Below, one piece after another: positions 24,725 to 33,199 of a stretch of DNA of 64,000 nucleotides. The stretch spans positions 35,966 to 99,965 of the forward strand of contig JAEWGW010000029.1 in assembly GCA_023388055.1 (NCBI GenBank), read 5' to 3'. Under the pieces are notes generated by a model that was not told where the DNA came from, did not search any database, and saw nothing but the letters and a program-made list of their open reading frames with translations. The DNA comes from Bacillota bacterium. GTDB taxonomy: Bacteria; Bacillota; Bacilli; Paenibacillales; NBRC-103111. The position numbers and the translations under genes are program-made. Positions within the stretch are counted from its first letter, which is position 1, and each line of letters begins with the position of its first letter.

Positions 24725-25768
24725 ATGCGTAAACGGCTGAACAATCTGAAATGGCTGCTGCCCATGTACTTTTTGGCCGCCAGTATGGGGACATTGCTCC
24801 TGGGTGTGGGCGGCTGGTTCTACTTGACCACTCACATGGAGTCGCCCGGCGCAGCCCTGTGGGTGGAATACTTTGTTATCATTCTTTTGATTGCCCCTAT
24901 TGTGGGGTATTTTCTTGCCCGCAGCTACCAGCGCAAGATGGATGCTCTCCAGCTGTCCCTCAAGCAGGTGACCAAAGGCAATTTGGGAGAGCGCCTGGAG
25001 GTGCTGCCCGGAGATCTCTACGGAGAGCTGTATCAGGACTTCAACACCATGGCTGCTTCTCTGGAAAGCAGGCTGAGGCTTCTGCAGCAGGAGGGCTCGG
25101 CGGATGTGATGCGCAATATGCAATCCAGCCAGGATGCGGTTCTGGAGGAGCGCCGGAGGCTGGCCCGGGACCTGCATGATACGGTCAGCCAGCAGCTGTT
25201 CGCCATTCACATGTCGGCCTCCTCCCTGCCCAAGCTTCTGGAGATTAATCCGGAGGGGGCGCGGATAGTGGTGGAGCAGCTGGTAACCATGTCCCATCAT
25301 GCCCAGAGGCAAATGCGCAGCCTCATCGCCCAATTGCGTCCGCTGGAGCTGGAGGAGCAGACGCTGGAGGAAGCACTCGGCAAGTGGTTCCCCGATTATT
25401 GCAACCAGAACGGGTTGAAGGGGCGATTGGAAATTTCCCTGCCCGCCGAGCTGCCAGAGGCAATTGAATACCAGCTGTTCCTGATTATCCAGGAGGGAAT
25501 GGCCAATGTGGTCAAACATGCCAAGGCAAACCGGGTTTCGCTGGTGCTTTATGATGCCGGAAGCCAGTACGTGCTGCAAATCGAGGACGATGGCGTCGGC
25601 TTTGAGCCTAATGTGGAGAAACGCTCCTCTTACGGGCTGGCAACCATGCGAGAACGGGCCGAACGGCTGGGCGGGGATGCGGAGGTGCGCAGCAAACCCG
25701 CTGCCGGAACGGCTGTACATATCCGTATTCCTAAATTCGTGGAAACAGAAAGCGGTGAAGAGGTTTGA
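24725..25768 (+). CDS. liaS: LiaS-type envelope-stress sensor kinase
   Basis: A 347-residue NarL-class kinase with two membrane segments (about 9-28 and 45-65) and only a short extracellular loop, as in intramembrane-sensing kinases. HAMP follows (about 66-120). HisKA_3 has H151 in ARDLHDTVSQQLFAIH, and the ATPase domain has EDDGVGF and GLATMRERAERLGG. The ATG at 24725 is 10 nt after AGAGG; an upstream TTG abuts it. It is predicted to phosphorylate LiaR and to be held in check by LiaF. Its stop overlaps the liaR start. Confidence 0.9.
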   Translation: MRKRLNNLKWLLPMYFLAASMGTLLLGVGGWFYLTTHMESPGAALWVEYFVIILLIAPIVGYFLARSYQRKMDALQLSLKQVTKGNLGERLEVLPGDLYGELYQDFNTMAASLESRLRLLQQEGSADVMRNMQSSQDAVLEERRRLARDLHDTVSQQLFAIHMSASSLPKLLEINPEGARIVVEQLVTMSHHAQRQMRSLIAQLRPLELEEQTLEEALGKWFPDYCNQNGLKGRLEISLPAELPEAIEYQLFLIIQEGMANVVKHAKANRVSLVLYDAGSQYVLQIEDDGVGFEPNVEKRSSYGLATMRERAERLGGDAEVRSKPAAGTAVHIRIPKFVETESGEEV

Positions 25769-26439
25769 GCGACCTGATCCAGGTAATGATTATTGATGAC
25801 CATGACATGGTGAGACTGGGCTTAAAAACATATTTGCTGATGGAGCCCCGGATACGGGTGATCGGTGAAGCGGGAAGCGGGGCGGAGGGGCTGCGCCTTC
25901 TGGAGAAGCTGTCCGCGGAAGGTGAAACGGGCCTGCCCCATGTCATCCTGATGGACCTGATGATGCCCGGCATGAATGGCATTGAAACCACTGCCGAGGT
26001 GCTGAAGCGGCATCCCTCCGCCAGAGTGGTGATGCTGACCAGTTTTTTGGAGGAGGACATGGTGGTGAAGGCCATCGAAGCCGGTGCTATCAGCTATGTG
26101 CTGAAGACCATCCAGGCGGATCAGCTGATCCAGGTAATTGAAGGAGCGGCAAGAGGTATGCCCATTCTGGTCTCCGAGGTGTCTCAGGCCTTGACCCGCG
26201 GCTTGCGGCAGCGGACGGCGCAGAATGACGAGGAGGGTTTTACGGTCCGGGAGAAGGAAGTGCTCCTTCTGATCGCTGACGGGAAGACCAATAAGGAAAT
26301 TGCCGACGAGCTGCATATCAGCATCAAAACAGTGAAAACCCATGTCAGCAATCTGCTGATGAAATGCGCCCTGGACGATAGAACCCAGCTGGCCATCTAT
26401 GCCCACCGGAAGGGGCTGGCGGAGGGGAACCGTTCTTGA
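25765..26439 (+). CDS. liaR: LiaR-type NarL-family response regulator
   Basis: 224 residues: receiver (acidic pair in MIIDDHDMV, phospho-acceptor D64 in VILMDLMMPGMNG, YVLK lysine) and a LuxR-type helix-turn-helix (FTVREKEVLLLIADGKTNKE and ISIKTVKTHVSNLLMK). The TTG start overlaps the liaS TGA and lacks a well-spaced ribosome site, which suggests translational coupling; an ATG at 25786 would shorten the protein by 7 residues. It should activate wall-stress genes after signalling by LiaS. A terminator follows. Confidence 0.9.
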   Translation: MSDLIQVMIIDDHDMVRLGLKTYLLMEPRIRVIGEAGSGAEGLRLLEKLSAEGETGLPHVILMDLMMPGMNGIETTAEVLKRHPSARVVMLTSFLEEDMVVKAIEAGAISYVLKTIQADQLIQVIEGAARGMPILVSEVSQALTRGLRQRTAQNDEEGFTVREKEVLLLIADGKTNKEIADELHISIKTVKTHVSNLLMKCALDDRTQLAIYAHRKGLAEGNRS

Positions 26440-26452
26440 TGCAGCAAGGAGA

Positions 26453-26480
26453 AGGGGACGTCTAAAAGACGTCCTCTTTG
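26453..26480 (+). terminator. Terminator of the liaFSR operon
   Basis: AGGGGACGTC and GACGTCCTCT pair over a 5-nt loop, followed by TTGT. Confidence 0.7.
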
Positions 26481-26525
26481 TCTATCCTGAAGATATGAAG
26501 TAGGATTTTTTGGAGGATGGTTTTC

Positions 26526-26582
26526 GGGGGCTCCCCCGAAAGTAATCGGAATAAGCTGCAGAGCCTCTCTTCACTTTTGGGG
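26526..26582 (-). repeat. Dispersed hairpin repeat, CCCCCAAAAGTGA family, copy 2
   Basis: Read on the minus strand this starts CCCCAAAAGTGAAGAGAGGC and ends CTTTCGGGGGAGCCCCC. It aligns along its full length with 10425-10483. It lies between two terminators in the liaR-htrA gap. Confidence 0.7.
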
Positions 26583-26589
26583 TAACGTT

Positions 26590-26630
26590 AAGCCGGACCT
26601 GTTCAAGTTGAAGCAGGGTCCGGCTTTTTT
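26590..26630 (+). terminator. Second terminator in the liaR-htrA gap
   Basis: AAGCCGGACC and GGTCCGGCTT form a perfect 10-bp stem, followed by TTTTTT. Confidence 0.85.
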
Positions 26631-26680
26631 CGACGGGACAAGCAGAATCCTTACATTTTTTATCTTGGATTTAACCCTTT

Positions 26681-26715
26681 TTAAGGTTTGATTAAGGTTG
26701 CCCGTGCATTATAAA
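26681..26715 (+). promoter_or_regulatory. htrA promoter with overlapping 11-bp direct repeat
   Basis: TTAAGGTT occurs at 26681-26688 and 26692-26699, an 11-bp period typical of OmpR/PhoB-family sites. TTGATT (26688-26693) and TATAAA (26710-26715) with a 16-nt spacer form the promoter, so the repeat covers the -35. The OmpR-type regulator encoded after htrA is the natural candidate binder (inference). Confidence 0.5.
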
Positions 26716-26780
26716 TACATAAGAACAAATCATAATCTACTACACCTTATACTAATGTGAAGCAAAGGAGGACAATCAAA

Positions 26781-28358
26781 ATGGAAGACAAAAAAAATGA
26801 CTACAGTGATTTCTTCAAGCCCTCTTCGGATGAGCAAAACCGTGATCGAGAAGAAGAGAACAAGCAGGACCGTCCTTCCTACTATTATTCATACGGTCCA
26901 TATAAATCCTCTCCCCAGGAGGAGCCCCCTCAGGAGCATGCTGCCTCATCCTATTCTTCCGCAGAGTCTGTGGAGGTAACGGCGCCCAGACCTCTGCGTC
27001 CTTATCCGTATGCACAGGAGCCTGCAGCCAACCAGCAGCCGACAGGCAGCCGGAATTGGCAGGTGAATGAGCCGAAGAAACGCTCCTCTGCCAAGGGCAT
27101 GTTCGCCGCCTTTATGGCTGGCGCTCTGGTGGTAAGCTCCCTGATGTTTGCTTCGGACCGGATGAACCTGTTCTCCGGCGGCAGTACAGGCGCTTCCTCT
27201 GGCAGTCCGGTAGCGGCAGCCACAAACAACGGCACCGGTTCTTCCTCGGGCTCGGGCAACGTTGCAGCCGCCTATGACATCAGCCGACCCGGCAGCGTAT
27301 CCACCATTGTTCAGCAGTCCAGTCCAGCCGTGGTAAAAATTGAATCCTATGTGACCAGCAAACGGTCCAGTTCTTCCTTGTACAATGATCCGTTCTTCCG
27401 TTACTTCTTCGGGGATCAGCAAGAGCAGCAGCCTAAGTCCGGAACCAAGCAGCAATCCGGTATGGGAACCGGCTTTATTTTCGAAAAATCCGGCTACATC
27501 ATCACCAACCAGCACGTAATTGAAGGTGCGGAGGAAATCCAGGTGACGGTGGAAGGCTACGAAAAACCGTTTACCGCCAAGCTTCTGGGCAACAGCTTCG
27601 ATTTGGACCTGGCAGTGCTGAAGATTGAACCACTGACCGAAAACGGCAGTACCAAGGACTTCTCCATCCTGCCTATCGGCGATTCCAGCTCCATGCAGAT
27701 CGGCGACTGGGTCGTGGCTATCGGCAACCCTTACGGCTTCGAGCATACGGTAACTGTCGGGGTGCTCAGTGCCAAGGAAAGAGAGATTTCCATCCAGGAA
27801 ACCAGCGGCACCCGGAACTATAAGCATCTGCTGCAAACCGATGCTTCCATTAATCCCGGCAACTCCGGCGGGCCTCTGCTTAATATGAATGGCGAGGTAG
27901 TGGGCATCAATACGGCGGTGAACGCCGAAGCGCAGGGTATCGGCTTCGCGATCCCCACCAGCACCATCTCGGAGGTTATCGACAGCCTGAAGAACAATGT
28001 GGAAATTCCCAAGGAGCCTATTCCCTTCATCGGGGCCACTCTGGCCAATGTAGCGGATCTGGATGCCCAATCCGTCAAGGAGCTGCAGCTGGATAAGGCA
28101 GAAGGTGCTTATGTGCAGGACGTGGTTATCGGCACTCCGGCCTTCAAAAGCGGGCTCAAGAAATATGACGTCGTGACATCCATGGACGGTTCTCCCATTG
28201 CCAACAGCTCCGATATGGTGGCCAAGATCCAAGCCAAGAAGGTTGGCGACAAGATCAGCTTCGGCATCATCCGCGACGGCAAGGCCATGACCGTTGAGAT
28301 TACCCTTGCGGACAAAAATGAATATCTGAAGCAACAGCAGCAGCAACAGCAGCGGTAA
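26781..28358 (+). CDS. htrA: HtrA/DegP-like membrane-anchored serine protease
   Basis: 525 residues. A long acidic, Pro/Tyr/Ser-rich cytoplasmic tail (1-100) precedes one membrane segment (about 107-128) and a Gly/Ser linker. The trypsin-like domain has the triad H245 (TNQHVIEG), D276 (DLDLAVLKI) and S362 (NPGNSGGPLL). A C-terminal PDZ domain (about 420-510) ends in a run of glutamines. It degrades or refolds misfolded secreted proteins at the membrane-wall interface. The ATG at 26781 follows AAAGGAGGA. The adjacent OmpR/HAMP pair suggests CssRS-like control. Confidence 0.92.
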   Translation: MEDKKNDYSDFFKPSSDEQNRDREEENKQDRPSYYYSYGPYKSSPQEEPPQEHAASSYSSAESVEVTAPRPLRPYPYAQEPAANQQPTGSRNWQVNEPKKRSSAKGMFAAFMAGALVVSSLMFASDRMNLFSGGSTGASSGSPVAAATNNGTGSSSGSGNVAAAYDISRPGSVSTIVQQSSPAVVKIESYVTSKRSSSSLYNDPFFRYFFGDQQEQQPKSGTKQQSGMGTGFIFEKSGYIITNQHVIEGAEEIQVTVEGYEKPFTAKLLGNSFDLDLAVLKIEPLTENGSTKDFSILPIGDSSSMQIGDWVVAIGNPYGFEHTVTVGVLSAKEREISIQETSGTRNYKHLLQTDASINPGNSGGPLLNMNGEVVGINTAVNAEAQGIGFAIPTSTISEVIDSLKNNVEIPKEPIPFIGATLANVADLDAQSVKELQLDKAEGAYVQDVVIGTPAFKSGLKKYDVVTSMDGSPIANSSDMVAKIQAKKVGDKISFGIIRDGKAMTVEITLADKNEYLKQQQQQQQR

Positions 28359-28370
28359 GGGAGACCGGCG

Positions 28371-28419
28371 GGAAGCGGGCTTCTGGCGATAGTAACCTCG
28401 CCGGGCCCGCTTCTTTTCC
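28371..28419 (+). terminator. Terminator after htrA
   Basis: GAAGCGGGC and GCCCGCTTC pair, with an inner GGCGA/TCGCC stem, followed by TTTTCC. Confidence 0.7.
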
Positions 28420-28491
28420 TGTTCCGGAGGATTCTGATATGATAGTAATAATGATAAGAAAACAAGTATGTTACTGGAGGATTGGCAGGAT

Positions 28492-29184
28492 ATGCGGCAT
28501 AAAATTGCGGTCATCGACGATGACGAAAAAATCACTTCGATGCTCAAGCGCAGTCTGACCTTCGAAGGCTACGATGTAGTCACTGCCCCGGATGGGCAAG
28601 AGGGGTTAAAACGGATACTCGAGCATGAACCGGAGGTTATCGTCCTGGACGTGATGATGCCCCGCCTGGACGGCTGGGAGGTATGTAGGCGGATCCGGGA
28701 CGGAGGGATTTCCACGCCGGTGCTGATGCTCACCGCCAAGGATGATATTTCGGACAGGGTGAAAGGGCTGGACATGGGAGCCGATGACTATCTGGTGAAG
28801 CCCTTTGCCCTGGAGGAGCTGCTGGCCCGGGTGAGAGCCCTTCTCCGCCGTAAAGGACCGGACACAGCCGACCAGAAAACCAACCGTATCCAATATGAAG
28901 ACGTCATTCTGGACCTGGATACCCGGGAGGTGTTCCGGTCCGGCCACCGTATAGAGCTGACCACTAAGGAGTTTGATCTGCTTCATCTGTTTATGATGAA
29001 TCCCCGCCGCGTGCTGTCCCGTGATGTCATTATGGAGAAGGTATGGGGCTATGATTACAGCGGCGAATCCAATGTGATGGAGGTTTATATTGCGCTGCTC
29101 CGGCAGAAAACGGAGGAGCACGGCGGCAAACGGATGATTCAGACCGTCCGCGGGGCCGGTTACGTTCTGAGAGGAGAGTCCTGA
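28492..29184 (+). CDS. OmpR-family response regulator (CssR-like)
   Basis: 230 residues: receiver with IDDDEK, phospho-acceptor D53 in VIVLDVMMPRLDGW and YLVKPF, then a winged-helix DNA-binding domain (LTTKEFDLLHLFMMNPRRVL and IQTVRGAGYVLR). The ATG at 28492 was chosen over the in-frame ATG at 28468, which precedes the GGAGG ribosome site. It sits directly after htrA and 5 nt before a cognate kinase, the arrangement of secretion-stress CssRS systems. Assignment to that system is by context, not by sequence signature. Confidence 0.85.
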   Translation: MRHKIAVIDDDEKITSMLKRSLTFEGYDVVTAPDGQEGLKRILEHEPEVIVLDVMMPRLDGWEVCRRIRDGGISTPVLMLTAKDDISDRVKGLDMGADDYLVKPFALEELLARVRALLRRKGPDTADQKTNRIQYEDVILDLDTREVFRSGHRIELTTKEFDLLHLFMMNPRRVLSRDVIMEKVWGYDYSGESNVMEVYIALLRQKTEEHGGKRMIQTVRGAGYVLRGES

Positions 29185-29189
29185 TCAAC

Positions 29190-30677
29190 ATGTCCATCCG
29201 CCTGCGCCTGACCCTGTGGTATTCCACTGTGCTGGCAGTCACCTTGCTGGTGTTCGGCGTTTCGCTGTATTTTATCGCATCCTATATTCTGATGGATAAC
29301 AAAAAGGACGAAATGCGCCAAATGGGGCAGGAGGTGCAGTCCCAGATCAAACCCGTTGCCATACAGGTGAACGGTAAGTGGATTTTCAGCAGCATTCATC
29401 TGCCTCCGCTGGACCAGTTCAAATATCCGGGTTATGTGATGCAAGCTTTGAATATGGAGGGCAAGGTGGTTCAAAGCACTGCCAATCAGGTGCTGCCCCT
29501 AACCTATAATGCCGAAAAGCTCGCAACGGGAGAGTCAAGCTTCTATGTGTACAGCATGAGTGGATTTCCTCTGCTTGTTCTGAACATGCCCCTGCAATAC
29601 TCCGATAACGGGGACATGAAGCTGGCCGGGGTACTGCAGATTGTCGTCAGCATTAATGAGATCAGCCAGAACTTGTATACGCTGAGACTGGCGCTTATGT
29701 TTTTATCTGCATTCGTTATCCTGCTGGCCGCCTCCTTGGGCTTGTATCTGGCGCGTACGGCGCTGCGTCCCATTGAGAATGTGATTACGGCTGCCAAACA
29801 AATTGAGAATGGCGCCGATCTTGGTGTCCGGATCGAATATCATGGACCGGAGGATGAGATCGGCCGGCTGACCAGCACCATCAACAGCATGCTGGGCAGA
29901 ATTCAAGGCGCCTACAGCGTGCTGGAAGAGTCAGACCGGGCACAGCGCCGTTTTGTCTCCGATGCCTCCCATGAGCTTCGGACTCCGCTAACCACCATCC
30001 GCGGCAATGTGGACCTGCTTGAGAAGATGTGGAGCTCTGCTGCAGGCCCGGCTCCCGGCCATGCTCTGACCGATTCCGAGAAAAGAACCATGTCCCTGGA
30101 GGCTATGCGGGATATCTCCGGAGAAGCGGCCAGAATGAGCCGTCTGGTGAACGATCTGCTGGCTTTGGCACGGGCAGATGCGGGGCACGAAATGAGGAAG
30201 GAGCCGATTTTGATCCGCGATGTGGTGGAAGAGGCGGCGCGCAAAGCCCAGCACCTTCCCCGGAATGCCGTATGGGAGACGGGGGACTTCTCCTTGCTGG
30301 ATGGAATCGGCGTAAACGGAAGCCGGGATCATCTCCAGCAAATGCTGTTTATCTTCATTGAGAATGCCTTCAAATACACACCGGAGGGAACGGTCCGGAT
30401 GGATGCCGTGGTCAGAGAGGGGCAGGTGGGCATCCGGGTTGCGGATACGGGAATCGGGATGGACAAGGAAGAGATACCCCATATCTTCGAACGGTTCTAC
30501 CGGGCGGACGAATCCAGAGGGGTAACGGCCGGAACCGGCTTGGGACTGTCCATCGCCAAGTGGATTATCGACGAACATGGCGGGTCTGTGGAGGTTACCA
30601 CAAGGCAGGGAGGCGGAAGCATCTTCCTGGTGTGGCTGCCGGTTTTCTTCCGGGATCTGGGCAATTCAGCGGATTAG
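29190..30677 (+). CDS. HAMP-containing sensor histidine kinase (CssS-like)
   Basis: A 495-residue kinase: membrane segment about 10-30, extracellular domain of about 130 residues, second membrane segment about 172-192, HAMP (ARTALRPIENVITAA). HisKA has H261 in SDASHELRTPLTTIRGN, and the HATPase has IENAFKYTP, VADTGIGM and GTGLGLSIAKWI. It follows its response regulator by 5 nt with AGGAG upstream. It probably senses misfolded secreted or wall-associated protein, given htrA next door (inference). Confidence 0.88.
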   Translation: MSIRLRLTLWYSTVLAVTLLVFGVSLYFIASYILMDNKKDEMRQMGQEVQSQIKPVAIQVNGKWIFSSIHLPPLDQFKYPGYVMQALNMEGKVVQSTANQVLPLTYNAEKLATGESSFYVYSMSGFPLLVLNMPLQYSDNGDMKLAGVLQIVVSINEISQNLYTLRLALMFLSAFVILLAASLGLYLARTALRPIENVITAAKQIENGADLGVRIEYHGPEDEIGRLTSTINSMLGRIQGAYSVLEESDRAQRRFVSDASHELRTPLTTIRGNVDLLEKMWSSAAGPAPGHALTDSEKRTMSLEAMRDISGEAARMSRLVNDLLALARADAGHEMRKEPILIRDVVEEAARKAQHLPRNAVWETGDFSLLDGIGVNGSRDHLQQMLFIFIENAFKYTPEGTVRMDAVVREGQVGIRVADTGIGMDKEEIPHIFERFYRADESRGVTAGTGLGLSIAKWIIDEHGGSVEVTTRQGGGSIFLVWLPVFFRDLGNSAD

Positions 30678-30708
30678 ACGGCATTAAACGGGCAGATACC
30701 TGCGGATA

Positions 30709-30717
30709 TGGTATAAT
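30709..30717 (+). promoter_or_regulatory. Extended -10 promoter of ispH
   Basis: TGGTATAAT fits the extended -10 motif TGnTATAAT; the -35 is poor. It lies 27 nt before the ispH start. Confidence 0.45.
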
Positions 30718-30743
30718 CGGGGGGAAGGAGGCGAGTCCTAATC

Positions 30744-31688
30744 ATGGAAGTTATTAAAATCACACCCCGCGGATATTGCTACGGTGTGGTGGATGCTATG
30801 GCTCTTGCCATGCGCACCGCCCAGAATCTGAATGTGCCGCGGCCGATTTATATATTGGGAATGATTGTACACAATGCCCATGTCACCGATTTCTTCAAGG
30901 AAGAAGGTATTATAACCCTGGATGGCCCGAACCGTCTGGACATTCTGGAGAAGGTGGAAAAAGGCACGGTGATCTTCACCGCCCACGGCGTTTCTCCCGA
31001 GGTGCGCAAGCGTGCATTGGAAAAGGGGCTGACTGTGGTAGATGCCACTTGCCCCGACGTGACCAAAACCCATACCCTCATTAAGGAAAAAAGCGCGTTG
31101 GGCTACCAGATTATCTATATCGGCAAAAAAGGCCACCCGGAGCCGGAGGGCGCTATCGGCGTCGCTCCCGGGCAGGTGCATCTCATTGAGCGGGTTGAGG
31201 ATGTGGAGGGGCTCCAGCTGGATTCCCAGCGGATTGTTATTACCAACCAAACCACCATGAGCCAATGGGATATCAAAAATACCATCAACCGCCTGATTGA
31301 AAAGTATCCCCATGCCGAAATCCATAATGAAATTTGCCTGGCCACCCAATTGCGCCAGGAGGCGGTAGCGGAGCAGGCCAAGGAAGCGGAGCTGACCATT
31401 GTCGTGGGGGATCCGCACAGCAATAATTCCAATCGGCTTGCACAGGTGTCGGAGGAGATTGCCGGTGTGAAGGCCTACCGGATCGCAGATCTGGGAGAAT
31501 TGGACCCGGAATGGCTGAAGAGCATCGATAAGGTGGCGATTTCTTCGGGGGCTTCCACCCCCACCCCCATCACCAAAGAGGTAACCCAGTATCTGGAGCA
31601 GTTTGACCGTCATGATCCCGCTACCTGGGAAATCAAACGGACCGTCAACATGAAAAAGCTCATCCATGCGGTGCGGCAGAAGTCGTAA
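30744..31688 (+). CDS. ispH: 4-hydroxy-3-methylbut-2-enyl diphosphate reductase
   Basis: A 314-residue iron-sulfur enzyme (LytB/IspH), last step of the MEP isoprenoid route to IPP and DMAPP. The three cluster cysteines are C12 (RGYCYGVVDA), C103 (DATCPDVTKT) and C198 (NEICLATQLRQ). Other family marks are LGMIVHNAHVTDFF, FTAHGVSP, GHPEPEGAIG with the catalytic Glu, GDPHSNNSNRL and SSGASTPTPI. AAGGAGG precedes the ATG. The gene is monocistronic. Confidence 0.97.
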   Translation: MEVIKITPRGYCYGVVDAMALAMRTAQNLNVPRPIYILGMIVHNAHVTDFFKEEGIITLDGPNRLDILEKVEKGTVIFTAHGVSPEVRKRALEKGLTVVDATCPDVTKTHTLIKEKSALGYQIIYIGKKGHPEPEGAIGVAPGQVHLIERVEDVEGLQLDSQRIVITNQTTMSQWDIKNTINRLIEKYPHAEIHNEICLATQLRQEAVAEQAKEAELTIVVGDPHSNNSNRLAQVSEEIAGVKAYRIADLGELDPEWLKSIDKVAISSGASTPTPITKEVTQYLEQFDRHDPATWEIKRTVNMKKLIHAVRQKS

Positions 31689-31725
31689 CGGTCCCCCGAA
31701 AAACCTAACATACCTAACATCACAT

Positions 31726-31757
31726 ATCTCCGGGAGGCAGATTTGCCTTCCGGAGAT
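31726..31757 (+). terminator. Hairpin after ispH
   Basis: ATCTCCGG and CCGGAGAT with an inner AGGCA/TGCCT stem. It has no U-tract, so a rho-independent role is uncertain. Confidence 0.45.
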
Positions 31758-31777
31758 GCTATTCTAAGAAAAAAGGC

Positions 31778-31806
31778 TTGACGCGAGGGTTAGAATAGTC
31801 TATATT
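31778..31806 (+). promoter_or_regulatory. Sigma-A promoter of aroF
   Basis: TTGACG (31778-31783) and TATATT (31801-31806) with a 17-nt spacer. Confidence 0.7.
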
Positions 31807-31879
31807 TGCTTTAATGATTAAAAGCGAGGAAGCGCACAAGCGTTGAAGCGAAACATTAAGCTAAGGGAGAGTGCCAGGG

Positions 31880-32938
31880 ATGATCGTAGTCACATCGAAT
31901 AAAACCAGCCAAGAACGGATTAATGAAATTGTCCGTTATATAGAGAAGCACGGATTGAGCGCTCATGTTTCCATGGGAGAAGACCGCACCGTTATCGGCA
32001 TTGTCGGGAAATTCGATTCCCAACTGGCGGAGCACCTGCGCCAGATGTCAGGTGTGGAGCAGGTTGTCCGCATTTCCAAGTCCTACAAGATGGCCAGCCG
32101 GGAATTCCATCCCGCAGATACCGTCATCAAGATCAAGGGTGTGGAAATCGGCGGCAGCGAGCTGGTTATTATGGGCGGCCCCTGCGCGGTGGAAACTCCT
32201 GAGCAAATCGACGAGATTGCCCGTCTGGTGAAGCTGGCCGGCGGCCAGGTCCTCCGCGGCGGCGCCTTCAAACCTCGCACAGGCCCTTACAGCTTCCAAG
32301 GCATTGGTACAGAGGGACTCAAGTGGATGAAGGATGCCGGCGAGAAGCACGGTCTCTTGACTATCACGGAGGTTATGACCCCGGAATACGTGGAGATTTG
32401 CGCCGAATACGCAGATATTCTCCAAGTAGGTACCCGGAATATGCAGAACTTTGATCTCCTGCGCAAGCTGGGCACTATCCAAACTCCGGTTTTGTTGAAG
32501 CGCGGCTTTAGCTCCACCTACGATGAATTCCTGAATGCGGCAGAATACATTCTGGCTGGCGGTAACCCCAATGTTATGCTGTGCGAGCGCGGTATCCGCA
32601 CCTTCGAATCGTACACCCGGAATACGCTGGACCTGGCGGCGATTCCCGTGCTGAAGTCCCTGTCCCACCTTCCGGTGATCTCCGACCCCAGCCACGGCAC
32701 AGGTCGCAGAGAGCTGGTGGTCCCGATGACCAAGGCATCCGTAGCCGCAGGCTGCGACGGGCTGATTATCGAGATGCATACGGATCCGGACAACTCTATG
32801 ACCGGCGACGGCGTGCAATCCCTGTTCCCTGATCAATTCTCCGATCTGCTGGCAGATCTGGAGAAGCTGGCTCCTCTCTGCGGGAAAACCCTGAACACCC
32901 GTAAGGAACCGATTCTCGCAGGCTCTTGGAAGAAGTAA
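31880..32938 (+). CDS. aroF: DAHP synthase, type I-beta with N-terminal regulatory domain
   Basis: A 352-residue enzyme that joins PEP and erythrose-4-phosphate, the first shikimate-pathway step. Residues 1-80 form a ferredoxin-like/ACT-type regulatory domain (MIVVTSNKTSQERINEIVRY) as in Thermotoga DAHPS. The barrel follows: VIMGGPCAVETPEQI with the metal Cys, GGAFKPRTGPYSFQGIG, ILQVGTRNMQNFDLL, VLLKRGFSST and SDPSHGTGRRELV. The ATG at 31880 is 10 nt after AAGGGAG; a GTG at 31871 abuts that site. Feedback control by tyrosine or prephenate through the N-domain is expected for the class. A hairpin at 32971 follows. Confidence 0.95.
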   Translation: MIVVTSNKTSQERINEIVRYIEKHGLSAHVSMGEDRTVIGIVGKFDSQLAEHLRQMSGVEQVVRISKSYKMASREFHPADTVIKIKGVEIGGSELVIMGGPCAVETPEQIDEIARLVKLAGGQVLRGGAFKPRTGPYSFQGIGTEGLKWMKDAGEKHGLLTITEVMTPEYVEICAEYADILQVGTRNMQNFDLLRKLGTIQTPVLLKRGFSSTYDEFLNAAEYILAGGNPNVMLCERGIRTFESYTRNTLDLAAIPVLKSLSHLPVISDPSHGTGRRELVVPMTKASVAAGCDGLIIEMHTDPDNSMTGDGVQSLFPDQFSDLLADLEKLAPLCGKTLNTRKEPILAGSWKK

Positions 32939-32970
32939 TATTCGGATTTTGAAATGCCTTATTAATGAAG

Positions 32971-33014
32971 GAAAAGGCTTATTTCCCTGGTTCTCCAGTG
33001 GGATAGGCCTTTTC
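32971..33014 (+). terminator. Terminator after aroF
   Basis: GAAAAGGC and GCCTTTTC with an inner TCCC-TGG/CCA-GGGA stem and a TTCT loop. The arm ends in TTTTC. Confidence 0.65.
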
Positions 33015-33046
33015 ATGATGAATTTGTGAACATTTTTTTAGGGGGG

Positions 33047-33063
33047 TGTAAACAATGCTGACA
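33047..33063. promoter_or_regulatory. GlnR/TnrA box upstream of glnA
   Basis: TGTAAACAATGCTGACA fits the consensus TGTNA-N7-TNACA exactly. It lies 28 bp upstream of the glnA -35. A looser second site (TTACATAAGTATTGAC) overlaps the -35, the two-site layout of nitrogen-controlled glnA promoters in bacilli. Confidence 0.8.
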
Positions 33064-33091
33064 CGACCCAAAAAAATACCTTACATAAGTA

Positions 33092-33120
33092 TTGACGACC
33101 AAAAATGAAGGCTTTATAAT
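33092..33120 (+). promoter_or_regulatory. Sigma-A promoter of glnA
   Basis: TTGACG (33092-33097) and TATAAT (33115-33120) with a 17-nt spacer, 80 nt before the start codon. Confidence 0.8.
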
Positions 33121-33199
33121 AATGGCAAGTTGAGTAAAAAATTGAACAATGATCGCCATTTTAACGGTGAATGTTCGGAATTAGGGAGGGTAATTATCC

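Noticed and set aside
26946..28547. 533-codon minus-strand open frame opposite htrA
   Set aside because: The plus strand encodes a complete HtrA with its catalytic triad; the antisense frame shows no motif or start signal.
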